The notes beneath the pieces were generated by a model. The model saw nothing but the letters and a program-made list of their open reading frames with translations. It made no database searches and had not been told where the DNA came from. DNA of 64,000 nucleotides from NCBI RefSeq assembly GCF_900185645.1, contig NZ_FYAM01000027.1:62001-126000 (forward strand). The letters are read 5' to 3'. Of this stretch, positions 1 through 10,234 are shown one piece after another; position 1 is the stretch's first letter, and every line of letters starts with the position of its first letter. This DNA is from Clostridium sp. BSD9I1. Its GTDB lineage: Bacteria; Bacillota; Clostridia; Clostridiales; Clostridiaceae. The position numbers and the translations under genes were made by a program.

Positions 1-952
1 TAAAGGGGATAAAGTACCTTTATATATACAAGTTAAAAAGCAAATAATGAATTTAATAAAAGATGGTACTCTCAAAGTAGGATATAAAATGCCCACAGAA
101 AGACAGTTGTCTGAAGATTTGAAAGTAAGTAGGAATACCGTCAGTATGGCTTACAGGGAATTGGAGCAAGAAGGAGTTTTAAAATCCTATCAGGGAAAAG
201 GAACTTTTGTTGAGGAAGAAGTCAAGCTGTGGAAGCATGAGGATGTAATAGAGAAAATAGGTAAATTTATTGATTTGGCTTTTGAAGAAGCAATTGAGAC
301 GGGAATAGATGCAGATGAGTTCTTAGGATTGGTTAATCAAAGGTTAGATGATAAAAAGAGACTTATGACTGAAATAAGCGGTGTTTATGTAGAATGCAAT
401 ATAGAGCAAGCTAAAATATTTGCTAAACAGCTAAGTGAGAAAATATCTATAAACTTTGTGCCGATTACAGTAAACGATTTAAAATCCATGCAAGAGCAAA
501 CAGAAAAACTGTTAGAAAAATCACAAATGGTGATTACAACTTTTAATCATGTTAATGAAGTTATAAGACTTACAAAGGCTTATAATAAAAAAGTTTTTGG
601 AGTAGCAATTGCTCCTAATTTGGAAACTATTGTGACAATCGCAAGGTTTTCCATTGAAACTAAATTTGCTTTTGTATGCATTACAGAAGAATTTAAATTT
701 AAAGTAAGAAGAGCTTTAGAGAGTGCTGGTTTAGGGAATATATGCGTAGAATATACAAATTCTTTTGATAAGGATCAGCTAAACAAAATTATATCTAAAT
801 CAGATGTAGTGATTGCATCTCCAGGCAGATATAATGATGTGAAGAATCTCATAAAAGATGATAAACAAATAATTAATTTTTTATATAGCTTAGATGAGGG
901 TACTGTAAAAGCATTAAAGTCTAAGATACTTGAAATTAGATACCTTAGATAA
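1..952 (+). CDS. GntR-family transcriptional regulator, 5' end outside window
   Basis: The frame is open to the left edge and reads KGDKVPLYIQVKKQI before the first internal ATG at 47, so the true start lies upstream. The first ~75 visible residues are a GntR winged helix (PTERQLSEDLKVSRNTVSMA, then a G-V-L-x-S-x-x-G-K-G-T-F-V wing). The remaining ~230 residues look like a ligand-sensing alpha/beta domain. It lies 61 bp upstream of the glutamate mutase genes in the same direction, so local control of glutamate fermentation is likely. This is inference from position only. Confidence 0.85.
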   Translation, partial: KGDKVPLYIQVKKQIMNLIKDGTLKVGYKMPTERQLSEDLKVSRNTVSMAYRELEQEGVLKSYQGKGTFVEEEVKLWKHEDVIEKIGKFIDLAFEEAIETGIDADEFLGLVNQRLDDKKRLMTEISGVYVECNIEQAKIFAKQLSEKISINFVPITVNDLKSMQEQTEKLLEKSQMVITTFNHVNEVIRLTKAYNKKVFGVAIAPNLETIVTIARFSIETKFAFVCITEEFKFKVRRALESAGLGNICVEYTNSFDKDQLNKIISKSDVVIASPGRYNDVKNLIKDDKQIINFLYSLDEGTVKALKSKILEIRYLR

Positions 953-1013
953 GTTATTAATAAGCTTACAATATATAATTTTATATATAAGAATTTTCTA
1001 GGAGGTTTTGAAA

Positions 1014-1427
1014 ATGGAGAAAAAGACAATAGTTCTTGGAGTTATTGGTTCAGATTGCCATGCTGTAGGAAACAAAATATTAGATCATTCATTTACAGCA
1101 GCAGGCTTCAATGTTATTAACATAGGAGTTTTATCACCACAGGAAGATTTTATAAATGCAGCAATAGAAACTAAGGCAGATGCTATATTAGTTTCATCTC
1201 TTTATGGACAGGGAGAAATTGACTGTAAAGGATTAAGACAGAAATGTGATGAAGCAGGACTTAAAGGAATAACTTTATTCGTTGGTGGAAACATAGTTGT
1301 TGGAAAGCAGAACTGGCCAGATGTTGAACAGAGATTCTTAGACATGGGATTTGATAGAGTTTACCCACCAGGAACATCACCAGAAACTAGCATAGCTGAT
1401 TTAAAAGAAGCATTAGGAATTAAATAA
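1014..1427 (+). CDS. glmS: Glutamate mutase, sigma (S) subunit
   Basis: This is the cobalamin-binding small subunit (137 aa) of adenosylcobalamin-dependent glutamate mutase, which rearranges L-glutamate to (2S,3S)-3-methylaspartate. Residues 14-19 read DCHAVG, the DxHxxG motif whose His16 is the lower axial cobalt ligand. The flavodoxin-like B12 fold continues through SSLYGQGE and GGNIVVGK. The ATG at 1014 is chosen over the in-frame TTG at 1008 because AGGAGG (1000-1005) is correctly spaced and family members begin MEKKT. It heads the operon with glmL and glmE. It must not be confused with the amino-sugar glmS at 27771, which is also present here. Confidence 0.96.
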   Translation: MEKKTIVLGVIGSDCHAVGNKILDHSFTAAGFNVINIGVLSPQEDFINAAIETKADAILVSSLYGQGEIDCKGLRQKCDEAGLKGITLFVGGNIVVGKQNWPDVEQRFLDMGFDRVYPPGTSPETSIADLKEALGIK

Positions 1428-1482
1428 TTAGTTAGTAAGCTATTTATATGTAGTCTTACGATTGATTTGGGAGTTGATGAAG

Positions 1483-2871
1483 GTGGATGCTTATTTATTA
1501 TTGGATTTTGGTAGCACGTATACAAAGTTAACTGCTGTTGATATAGAAAATGAAGAAATACTAGCTACAGCTAAGGATATTACAACTGTAGAAAGTGATA
1601 TAATGATTGGCTTTAATAAAGCTTATGATAGTCTTATGTCTCAATTAGAGGGTAAGGAAGTAAACTTTATTGAAAAGCTTGCATGTTCTTCAGCAGCTGG
1701 GGGCTTAAAGATGATTGCTATAGGTCTCGTACCAGAACTTACAGCTGAAGCGGCTAAAAGGGCAGCTTTAGGTGCAGGAGCAAGAGTATTAAATGTATAT
1801 AGTTATGATTTAACTTCCAGGGAAATGGAAGAAATAAAGAATTCTAATTTAGATATAATACTTTTAGCAGGTGGTACTAACGGTGGTAACAAAGAGTGCA
1901 TAATCCATAATGCCAAAATGATTGCAGAACATGGTATTAAACTTCCAGTGGTTGTAGCAGGAAATAAAGTAGCTAGTGATGAAATAGCTGAAATATTCGA
2001 TAAAGCAGGTATATTATATAGAATCACTGAAAATGTAATGCCTAAACTTAATGTATTAAATGTAGAACCTGCAAGAGAAGAAATAAGACAAATATTTATG
2101 AAAAGAATAGTAGAAGCAAAAGGCATGAAAAGTGCTGAAGGCTTTATAAATGGGATATTAATGCCAACTCCTGCAGCAGTTTTAAAAGCAGCTAGAGTTC
2201 TAGCTGAAGGAACTGATAAGGAAGATGGATTAGGGGACATCGTGGTAGTAGATATTGGTGGAGCAACCACAGATATTCATTCTATCAGCGATGGTGAACC
2301 AACTAAGCCAGGAGTAACATTAAGAGGGTTACAGGAACCTTTTGCAAAGAGAACAGTAGAGGGAGACTTAGGTATGAGATATTCCGCAGTTTCTCTTTGG
2401 GAGGCAGCAGGTACTCGTAAGGTTCAAAAGTATCTCTGCGATGACAGTGTAGATGTAGAAGCTTCTTGTAGGCATAGGGCAGCTAACATAAGGATGGTTC
2501 CTCAAACTGAAGAAGAAATAAAGTTTGATGAGGCCATGGGAATGGTTGCTACTGATTTAGCTATGGAAAGACATGTTGGATATATTGAAAGCATGTATAC
2601 TCCTATGGGTGTTGTATATAGTCAAATAGGAAAAGACCTTTTAAGGACTAAATACATGATAGGTACTGGAGGAGTATTAGTTCATAGTAAAAATGCAGCA
2701 GGTATATTAAAAGCAGGAGCATTTGATATGGCTGATCCAACGCACTTAAAACCTGAAAAACCTGATTTCTACTTAGATAAAACATATATACTTTCTGCAA
2801 TGGGATTACTTGCAGAAAAAGAACCTGACATAGCAATTAGAATAATGAAAAAATATTTAGTTAAAGTTTGA
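1483..2871 (+). CDS. glmL: GlmL/MutL, glutamate mutase-associated ATPase (reactivation factor)
   Basis: This is a 462-aa member of the ASKHA/hsp70-actin ATPase fold encoded between the two mutase subunits. It is generally regarded as the factor exchanging damaged cobalamin in glutamate mutase. The phosphate-1 motif LLLDFGSTYTKLTAVD is at the N-terminus and the second motif VVVDIGGATTDIHS is mid-protein. The start is ambiguous: GTG at 1483 lies 9 nt after GGGAG (1469-1473), whereas ATG at 1477 is only 3 nt away. The gene sits 15 bp ahead of glmE, so translation is probably coupled. Confidence 0.92.
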   Translation: MDAYLLLDFGSTYTKLTAVDIENEEILATAKDITTVESDIMIGFNKAYDSLMSQLEGKEVNFIEKLACSSAAGGLKMIAIGLVPELTAEAAKRAALGAGARVLNVYSYDLTSREMEEIKNSNLDIILLAGGTNGGNKECIIHNAKMIAEHGIKLPVVVAGNKVASDEIAEIFDKAGILYRITENVMPKLNVLNVEPAREEIRQIFMKRIVEAKGMKSAEGFINGILMPTPAAVLKAARVLAEGTDKEDGLGDIVVVDIGGATTDIHSISDGEPTKPGVTLRGLQEPFAKRTVEGDLGMRYSAVSLWEAAGTRKVQKYLCDDSVDVEASCRHRAANIRMVPQTEEEIKFDEAMGMVATDLAMERHVGYIESMYTPMGVVYSQIGKDLLRTKYMIGTGGVLVHSKNAAGILKAGAFDMADPTHLKPEKPDFYLDKTYILSAMGLLAEKEPDIAIRIMKKYLVKV

Positions 2872-2874
2872 TAG

Positions 2875-4335
<1,461 letters not shown>

Positions 4336-4381
4336 TTAATATAATTAATCTCTTCTGATATATTATTAATATTGTTTATTA

Positions 4382-4424
4382 CCACATTAGCTGTTGATAG
4401 TAATACTATCAACGGCGAATGTGG
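4382..4424 (+). other. Intercistronic stem-loop between glmE and mal
   Basis: CCACATT and GTTGATAGT pair with ACTATCAAC and AATGTGG around an AAT loop, giving a long, slightly interrupted hairpin. No T-run follows, so an RNA-stability or processing element is likelier than an efficient terminator. Confidence 0.55.
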
Positions 4425-4480
4425 ATTAAAATGCATAAAATATAAATAATAAAAAAAAATAAAAAGGACAGGTGAATATT

Positions 4481-5722
4481 ATGAAAATTGTTGACGTAAT
4501 CTGTACCCCAGGTTTAACTGGTTTCTACTTTGATGACCAGAGAGCAATAAAAAAGGGAGCAGGACATGATGGCTTTACTTACACTGGAGACACTGTAACA
4601 GAAGGATTTACTCAAGTAAGACAAAAAGGTGAATCAATTTCTGTTATGTTTATTCTTGAAGATGGTCAAGTTTCACACGGAGATTGTGCTGCTGTTCAGT
4701 ATTCAGGAGCAGGCGGAAGAGATCCATTATTCTTAGCTCAAGATTTCATACCTGTTATAGAAAAAGAAATAGCTCCAAAATTAATTGGAAGAGAAATAAC
4801 AAGCTTTAAAGCAATGGCTGAAGAGTTTGATAAAATGACTGTTAATGGCAATAGATTACATACTGCTATAAGATACGGTATATCTCAAGCTATACTTGAT
4901 GCAGTAGCTAAAACACAAAAATTAACTATGGCTGAAGTTATAAGAAATGAATATAACCCAGGCGCAGAATTACTACCAGTTGCAGTATTTGCTCAATCTG
5001 GTGATGATAGATATGACAACGTTGATAAAATGATAATAAAAGAAGCAGATGTATTACCACATGCTTTAATAAATCACGTTGAAGAAAAATTAGGTGCTAA
5101 AGGAGAAAAACTTCTTGAGTACGTTAAATGGTTAAGAGACAGAATAATAAAATTAAGAGTTAGAGAAGACTACGCTCCAATATTCCACATCGACGTATAT
5201 GGAACAATTGGCGCTGCATTCGATGTTAACATAAAAGCTATGGCTGATTACATCGAAACTTTAGCAGAAGCTGCTAACCCATTCCACTTAAGAATCGAAG
5301 GACCAATGGACGTTGAAGATAGACAAAAACAGATGGAAGCTATGAGAGACTTAAGAGCAGAATTAGACGGAAGAGGATTATCCGTAGAATTAGTTGCTGA
5401 TGAATGGTGTAACACAGTTGAAGACGTTAAATTCTTCACTGATAACAAAGCTGGACACATGGTTCAGATCAAAACTCCAGACCTTGGTGGAGTTAACAAT
5501 ATAGCTGATGCTATAATGTACTGTAAAGCAAACGGTATGGGAGCATACTGTGGAGGAACTTGTAACGAAACTAACAGATCCGCAGAAGTTACTACTAACA
5601 TAGGTATAGCTTGTGGAGCTAAACAAGTTCTTGCTAAACCAGGTATGGGCGTTGACGAAGGAATGATGATCGTTAAAAACGAAATGAACAGAGTTTTAGC
5701 TCTTGCTGGAAGAAGAAAATAA
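4481..5722 (+). CDS. mal: Methylaspartate ammonia-lyase
   Basis: This enolase-superfamily enzyme (413 aa) eliminates ammonia from (2S,3S)-3-methylaspartate to give mesaconate. Counting from the ATG at 4481, all catalytic positions of the C. tetanomorphum enzyme are present: His194, the Mg ligands Asp238, Glu273 and Asp307, and the general base Lys331. An in-frame GTG at 4472 is rejected because family members begin MKIVDV and because the AGGACAGGTG ribosome binding site overlaps it. The gene follows glutamate mutase directly and performs the next pathway step. Confidence 0.97.
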   Translation: MKIVDVICTPGLTGFYFDDQRAIKKGAGHDGFTYTGDTVTEGFTQVRQKGESISVMFILEDGQVSHGDCAAVQYSGAGGRDPLFLAQDFIPVIEKEIAPKLIGREITSFKAMAEEFDKMTVNGNRLHTAIRYGISQAILDAVAKTQKLTMAEVIRNEYNPGAELLPVAVFAQSGDDRYDNVDKMIIKEADVLPHALINHVEEKLGAKGEKLLEYVKWLRDRIIKLRVREDYAPIFHIDVYGTIGAAFDVNIKAMADYIETLAEAANPFHLRIEGPMDVEDRQKQMEAMRDLRAELDGRGLSVELVADEWCNTVEDVKFFTDNKAGHMVQIKTPDLGGVNNIADAIMYCKANGMGAYCGGTCNETNRSAEVTTNIGIACGAKQVLAKPGMGVDEGMMIVKNEMNRVLALAGRRK

Positions 5723-5750
5723 TTCAATAAAACTATAAAAACTTAAAGAT

Positions 5751-5785
5751 AGGAAAGGCGGTTTAATGTAAACTGCCTTTTCTAC
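5751..5785 (+). terminator. Terminator after mal
   Basis: AGGAAAGGCGGTTTA pairs with TAAACTGCCTTTTCT (two G-U pairs) around a short loop, with T-rich sequence at the end. It separates the mutase-mal unit from the mesaconase-lyase unit. Confidence 0.75.
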
Positions 5786-5873
5786 TATAATAGATTAATT
5801 TATAATATTTTGAAGGGAGGCATTTATCTAGCAAGTAATATAATAATTTACTTGTCTGGTAAATAATTGAGAT

Positions 5874-6716
5874 ATGAAAGAAGTACATGTTTCTGAAATT
5901 ACAAAAAATATAAGACAAATGTGCATAGATGCTAACTACTATCTTCCAGAGGATGTTAAGAAAAAAATGGAAGAATACCATGAAAAAGAACAATGGGGAA
6001 TGGCAAAAGGCATACTTGAAAAAATATTAACCAATATTGATATATCTAAAAATGAAGATAGACCAGCTTGTCAGGATACAGGAATGGCTTGCATATTTGT
6101 AGAAATGGGTCAAGATGTACATATTACGGGTGGAAATCTTGAAGATGCTATAAATGAAGGTGTAAGACAAGGATATGAAGAAGGATATTTAAGAAAATCT
6201 GTTGTAAATGATCCAATTGAAAGAATAAATACAAAAGATAATACTCCAGCTATAATATATTATGATATAGTACCTGGAGATAAGCTAAAAATAACTGTTG
6301 CTCCTAAGGGATTTGGTTCTGAAAACATGAGCCAATTAAAAATGTTAAAACCTGCTGATGGATTAAAGGGAGTAAAGGATTTCGTATTAAAAGTAGTTAA
6401 GGATGCAGGTCCAAACCCATGCCCACCAATCGTTGTAGGTATAGGTATAGGTGGAACTTTTGATAAAGCTGCAAATATGGCAAAAAAGGCATTAATGAGA
6501 TCTTTAGATGAAGAGAATCCAAAGCCTTACTATGCAAACTTAGAAAAGGAATTACTAGAAGAAATCAATGCATTAGGAATAGGACCACAAGGGTTTGGTG
6601 GACTTACAACAGCTATTGCAGTTAATATAGAAAGCTATGCAACTCATATAGCAGGATTACCTGTAGCAGTAAATATAAACTGCCATGTTACAAGACATAA
6701 GAGTGTAGAGTTTTAG
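5874..6716 (+). CDS. Mesaconase (class I fumarase-type hydro-lyase), alpha subunit
   Basis: This 280-aa protein matches the alpha subunit of two-component class I fumarate hydratases/tartrate dehydratases, which carry a [4Fe-4S] cluster. Candidate cluster cysteines lie in RPACQDTGM, PNPCPPI and NINCHVTRH. Position between mal and citramalate lyase indicates that it hydrates mesaconate to (S)-citramalate, possibly also acting on fumarate. The ATG at 5874 is the only possible start because TGA lies two codons upstream, yet no Shine-Dalgarno sequence is adjacent. The nearest strong one, GGGAGG, is about 54 nt upstream with a hairpin between. Confidence 0.9.
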   Translation: MKEVHVSEITKNIRQMCIDANYYLPEDVKKKMEEYHEKEQWGMAKGILEKILTNIDISKNEDRPACQDTGMACIFVEMGQDVHITGGNLEDAINEGVRQGYEEGYLRKSVVNDPIERINTKDNTPAIIYYDIVPGDKLKITVAPKGFGSENMSQLKMLKPADGLKGVKDFVLKVVKDAGPNPCPPIVVGIGIGGTFDKAANMAKKALMRSLDEENPKPYYANLEKELLEEINALGIGPQGFGGLTTAIAVNIESYATHIAGLPVAVNINCHVTRHKSVEF

Positions 6717-6729
6717 GGGGGAGAAATAA

Positions 6730-7287
6730 ATGGATATAAGAATTACAACTCCATTAACAGCAGAAAAAGTTAAAGGCTTAAAGGCAGGAGACTCAGTACT
6801 TCTTACTGGAGTTATATATACTTCAAGAGATGCTGGACATAAAAGATTAGTAGATCTATTAGATAAAGGTGAAGAATTACCAGTTGATGTAAAAGATCAA
6901 ATAATATATTATGTTGGACCAACACCTGCAAAACCAGGCCAGCCAATAGGTTCAGCAGGTCCAACTACAAGCTATAGAATGGATCCATATACTCCAAAAC
7001 TTTTAGACGCAGGTTTAAAAGGAATGATTGGAAAAGGATTAAGATCACAAGAAGTTATCGATGCTATAAAGAGAAACACTGGTGTTTACTTTGCAGCAAT
7101 CGGTGGAGCAGCAGCATTAATGGGAAGATCAGTTAAAAAGGCTGAAATAGTTACTTATGAAGATTTAGGTGCTGAAGCTTTAAGAAGATTAGAAGTAGAA
7201 GATTTACCAGTTGTTGTTGTTATAGATAGTGAAGGTAATAACTTATATGAAATGGGACAACAAGCATATTTAAATAGCTTAAAGTAG
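6730..7287 (+). CDS. Mesaconase (class I fumarase-type hydro-lyase), beta subunit
   Basis: This 185-aa protein is the C-terminal (beta) component of a heteromeric class I fumarase-type hydro-lyase. Family features are the swivelling beta/alpha core, the GPTPAKPGQPIGSAGPTTS loop, GMIGKG and AAIGGAAAL. It follows the alpha gene by 13 bp behind a GGGGGGAG ribosome binding site, as expected for a stoichiometric pair. With the alpha subunit it links methylaspartate lyase to citramalate lyase. Confidence 0.92.
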   Translation: MDIRITTPLTAEKVKGLKAGDSVLLTGVIYTSRDAGHKRLVDLLDKGEELPVDVKDQIIYYVGPTPAKPGQPIGSAGPTTSYRMDPYTPKLLDAGLKGMIGKGLRSQEVIDAIKRNTGVYFAAIGGAAALMGRSVKKAEIVTYEDLGAEALRRLEVEDLPVVVVIDSEGNNLYEMGQQAYLNSLK

Positions 7288-7295
7288 TTCAAATT

Positions 7296-7337
7296 AATAG
7301 TTAAAACTGAGGATTTTAAAAGTCTTCAGTTTTAACT
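7296..7337 (+). other. Stem-loop between mesaconase and citD
   Basis: AGTTAAAACTGAGGA and TCTTCAGTTTTAACT form a strong stem around TTTTAAAAG. No U-tract follows, so it is more likely an mRNA processing or stability element than a terminator. Confidence 0.5.
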
Positions 7338-7365
7338 GTTGGTTTTAGAAAGGAAGGTAAAAATA

Positions 7366-7629
7366 ATGAAAATAAATAAGGTAGCTAAAGCTGGAACTTT
7401 GGAATCAAATGATGCTCTTATCATGATAATACCAAATGATAATACAGGAGTAGAAGTTGAAATAGAAAGTATAGTTATGAAGCAATTCGGAGAACAAATA
7501 AAGAAAGTTATATTAGAAAAGGCAACTGAACTAGAACTTGATGGAGTTAAAATACAGGTTCAAGATAAGGGAGCTCTTGATTACACATTAAAAGCAAGAC
7601 TTGCAACTGCTGTATCAAGAGCACAATAA
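7366..7629 (+). CDS. citD: Citramalate/citrate lyase acyl carrier protein (gamma)
   Basis: This 87-aa acyl carrier protein carries the 2'-(5''-triphosphoribosyl)-3'-dephospho-CoA prosthetic group of citramalate lyase. Ser14 in AGTLESNDALI is the conserved attachment residue at its usual position. The start is ATG 7366 behind AAGGAAGG, not the in-frame upstream ATG at 7339, which would add nine unconserved residues. It is first of the D-E-F gene set. Confidence 0.93.
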   Translation: MKINKVAKAGTLESNDALIMIIPNDNTGVEVEIESIVMKQFGEQIKKVILEKATELELDGVKIQVQDKGALDYTLKARLATAVSRAQ

Positions 7630-7669
7630 TTCACAATATGCTTAAAAAAGAATTTGAGGTGAAGTTACT

Positions 7670-8545
7670 ATGAAAAAATTAAGAAGAACTATGTTATTCA
7701 TGCCTGGTAATAATCCTGGAATGCTTCAAAATGCCCCTATTTTAGGAGCAGATGCTGTTATTCTAGATTTAGAAGATGCTGTTAGCTTAACTGAAAAAGA
7801 TGCAGCTAGAGAATTAGTTAAAGGAGCTATAAAGACAGTAGACTATTCAAAAGTTGAATTAGTAGTTAGAATAAATCCTTTAGATACTGAATTTGGACCA
7901 ACAGATTTAGAAGCTATGGCAAGAGTTAAACCAGATACTATATTAGTACCAAAAGCAACAAGAGAACAGCTTATTGAAGCCGATGCAATAATTACTAAGA
8001 TAGAAGAAGAAGAAGGATTTGAAAAGGGAAGCATTAACTTATTTGGTCTTATAGAAACTGCTTATGGATTAGAAACTGTATATGATGTTGCTACAGCTAC
8101 TCCAAGACTTGTAGGACTACTTTTAGGAGCAGAAGATTTAACTTCAGACTTTGGAATAAAGAGAACTAAAGAAAGTGAAGAAATTTCCTATGCAAGAAAT
8201 AGATTCTCAGCAGCTTGTAGAGCAGCAAGAATAGATGCTATAGATACACCATTTACTGATACAAACGATTACGAAGGATTAAGACTTGATACAATGAAGG
8301 CTAAATCAATAGGATTTACAGGAAAAGCTTCTATAAACCCAAGACAAGTAGATACTATTCACTCAGTATTTAATCCAACTGAAGCTGAAATTAAGTATGC
8401 AATAAGAGTTCTTGAAGCAAGAGATGAAGCTTTTGCAAAGGGTCTTGGAGTATTCTCCTTAGATGGAAAAATGATAGATGCACCTGTTATAAATAGAGCA
8501 ATAACAACTGTTGAATTAGCTAAGAGATTAGGACTTATAAGATAA
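7670..8545 (+). CDS. citE: Citramalate/citrate lyase beta subunit (acyl lyase)
   Basis: This HpcH/HpaI-family TIM-barrel protein (291 aa) cleaves the ACP-bound (3S)-citramalyl thioester to pyruvate and acetyl-ACP. Recognisable motifs are LFMPGNNPGML at the N-terminus, DLEDAV (a metal-proximal acidic pair) and LLLGAEDLTSDFG. The local pathway indicates citramalate rather than citrate as substrate, because mesaconase lies directly upstream. Sequence alone cannot separate the two substrates. Confidence 0.92.
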   Translation: MKKLRRTMLFMPGNNPGMLQNAPILGADAVILDLEDAVSLTEKDAARELVKGAIKTVDYSKVELVVRINPLDTEFGPTDLEAMARVKPDTILVPKATREQLIEADAIITKIEEEEGFEKGSINLFGLIETAYGLETVYDVATATPRLVGLLLGAEDLTSDFGIKRTKESEEISYARNRFSAACRAARIDAIDTPFTDTNDYEGLRLDTMKAKSIGFTGKASINPRQVDTIHSVFNPTEAEIKYAIRVLEARDEAFAKGLGVFSLDGKMIDAPVINRAITTVELAKRLGLIR

Positions 8546-8588
8546 TCTCAAGTTAAATGTAATATAAATAATAAAGCGAGGGATTAAG

Positions 8589-10130
8589 ATGAAAAATGTG
8601 CTTGGTAGAGAACTACCAGATTATATAGAAGGTTATGGTGAAATAAAGCCATTTGAAGGCGCTTTTGAAAATTGTGGAGTAGTAGAAAAAAGATCAATGA
8701 AAGTTAAAAGCGTAATTCCAGGAGAAAACAAGGTATTAGCGAGCATTGAAGAAGCTTTAGACAAAGTAGAAATAAAAGATGGTATGACAATTTCCTTCCA
8801 CCATCACTTAAGAAATGGTGACTTTGTTTTAAATATGGTAATGCATGCAATAGCTAAAAGAGGAATTAAGGATATAACTATTGCTGCAAGTTCCATATTC
8901 CCAATACATGAACCACTTGTAGAATATATGAAGAGTGGAGTTGTAACAGGAATATATGCAAACTATATGTCAGGTCCTGTAGCTCAAGCTATATCAAAGG
9001 GATACTTAAAGAAACCAGCCGTTATGATGACTCATGGTGGAAGACCAAGAGCTATGGAATGCGGAGACTTACATGTTGATGTAGCCTTTATTGCAGCTCC
9101 AACAGCTGATACATATGGTAACTTAAATGGAGTTCAAGGACCATCTGCTTGTGGTACTTTAGGATATGCTGTTACTGATGCGGAATATGCTGATAAAGTA
9201 GTAGCTATTACTGATAACTTAGTTCCATATCCAGCATGCCCTATAGATATCACACAAATATATGTAGATTATATTGTAAAAATTGATTCTATAGGAAATC
9301 CAGCAGGAATAGTTTCTGGAACAACAAAGGTAACTAAAGATCCTGTAGGACTTAAGATAGCAAAAATGGCAACTGAAGTTATAGAAGCATCAGGACTAAT
9401 TAAAGATGGCTTATCATTCCAAACAGGTGCAGGTGGTACTTCCCTTGCAGTTGCAGCAGAATTAAAAGAAATAATGAAAGCTAAAGGTGTAGTAGGAAGC
9501 TTTGCAGCAGGTGGAATCACTGGATATATTGTAGAAATGTTTGAAGAAGGACTATTCAAAAACTTATTTGATGTACAGTGCTTTGATTTAAAAGCTATAG
9601 AATCCTATACTAAAAATCCAGGACACATGGCAATGTCAGCTTCCATGTATGGTAACCCACATAATAAAGGTGCAGTAGCAAATAACTTAGATGTTATGAT
9701 ACTAGGTGCTACAGAAATAGATACTAACTTTAATGTTAACGTAACAACTGGATCTGATGGAGTAATCATGGGTGGTTCAGGTGGACACAGTGATACTGCT
9801 GCAGGTTCAAAACTTGCTATTATAGTTACAAACCTTGTAAAAGCAAGATTACCAATTATCAAAGATAAAGTTACAACAGTTACAACTCCAGGTGAAAGCA
9901 TAGATGTTTTAGTTACAGAAAGAGGAATTGCTGTAAATCCAAGAAGACAGGATTTAATAGAAAAATTAAAAGAAACTAATCTTCCTGTAATGACTATAGA
10001 AGAGTTAAAGGAAGTAGCTGAAAAAATGACAGGAAAACCTGAAGCAATAAAAACAACTGATGAAATTGTAGCTATAGTCGAATACAGAAATGGTACTGTA
10101 ATTGATGTAGTTAAAAAACCTTTAGAATAA
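8589..10130 (+). CDS. citF: Citramalate/citrate lyase alpha subunit (ACP transferase)
   Basis: This 513-aa CoA-transferase-like protein exchanges acetyl-ACP for citramalyl-ACP. CitF signatures include the N-terminal ELPDYIEGYGEIKPF, TISFHHHLRNGD, the glycine-rich SFQTGAGGTSLAVA and MGGSGGHSDTAAG. Length fits the family. It ends the lyase structural genes and is followed by a terminator at 10136-10175; the activation genes citC, citX and citG come next. Confidence 0.93.
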   Translation: MKNVLGRELPDYIEGYGEIKPFEGAFENCGVVEKRSMKVKSVIPGENKVLASIEEALDKVEIKDGMTISFHHHLRNGDFVLNMVMHAIAKRGIKDITIAASSIFPIHEPLVEYMKSGVVTGIYANYMSGPVAQAISKGYLKKPAVMMTHGGRPRAMECGDLHVDVAFIAAPTADTYGNLNGVQGPSACGTLGYAVTDAEYADKVVAITDNLVPYPACPIDITQIYVDYIVKIDSIGNPAGIVSGTTKVTKDPVGLKIAKMATEVIEASGLIKDGLSFQTGAGGTSLAVAAELKEIMKAKGVVGSFAAGGITGYIVEMFEEGLFKNLFDVQCFDLKAIESYTKNPGHMAMSASMYGNPHNKGAVANNLDVMILGATEIDTNFNVNVTTGSDGVIMGGSGGHSDTAAGSKLAIIVTNLVKARLPIIKDKVTTVTTPGESIDVLVTERGIAVNPRRQDLIEKLKETNLPVMTIEELKEVAEKMTGKPEAIKTTDEIVAIVEYRNGTVIDVVKKPLE

Positions 10131-10135
10131 TATAA

Positions 10136-10175
10136 AAATAAGGGCTGCATTTAGCAGTCCTTATTTTTTATTTAA
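10136..10175 (+). terminator. Terminator after citF
   Basis: AATAAGGGCTGC and GCAGTCCTTATT pair around ATTTA and are followed by a T-rich tract, a classical intrinsic terminator. It may reduce expression of citC-citX-citG relative to the enzyme subunits. Confidence 0.85.
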
Positions 10176-10234
10176 AATTAATAGGGTATAATAATATATG
10201 ACTAAATAAAAAACTGTAATAGGAGTAGATTTAA

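Noticed and set aside
7670-10130. Citrate fermentation operon
   Set aside because: No citrate transporter or oxaloacetate decarboxylase is present, and mesaconase plus methylaspartate lyase are directly upstream.
9605-10150. Long minus-strand open frame opposite citF (181 codons)
   Set aside because: It is a codon-bias shadow of citF without a ribosome binding site or recognisable protein. The same holds for other antisense frames over clear genes.
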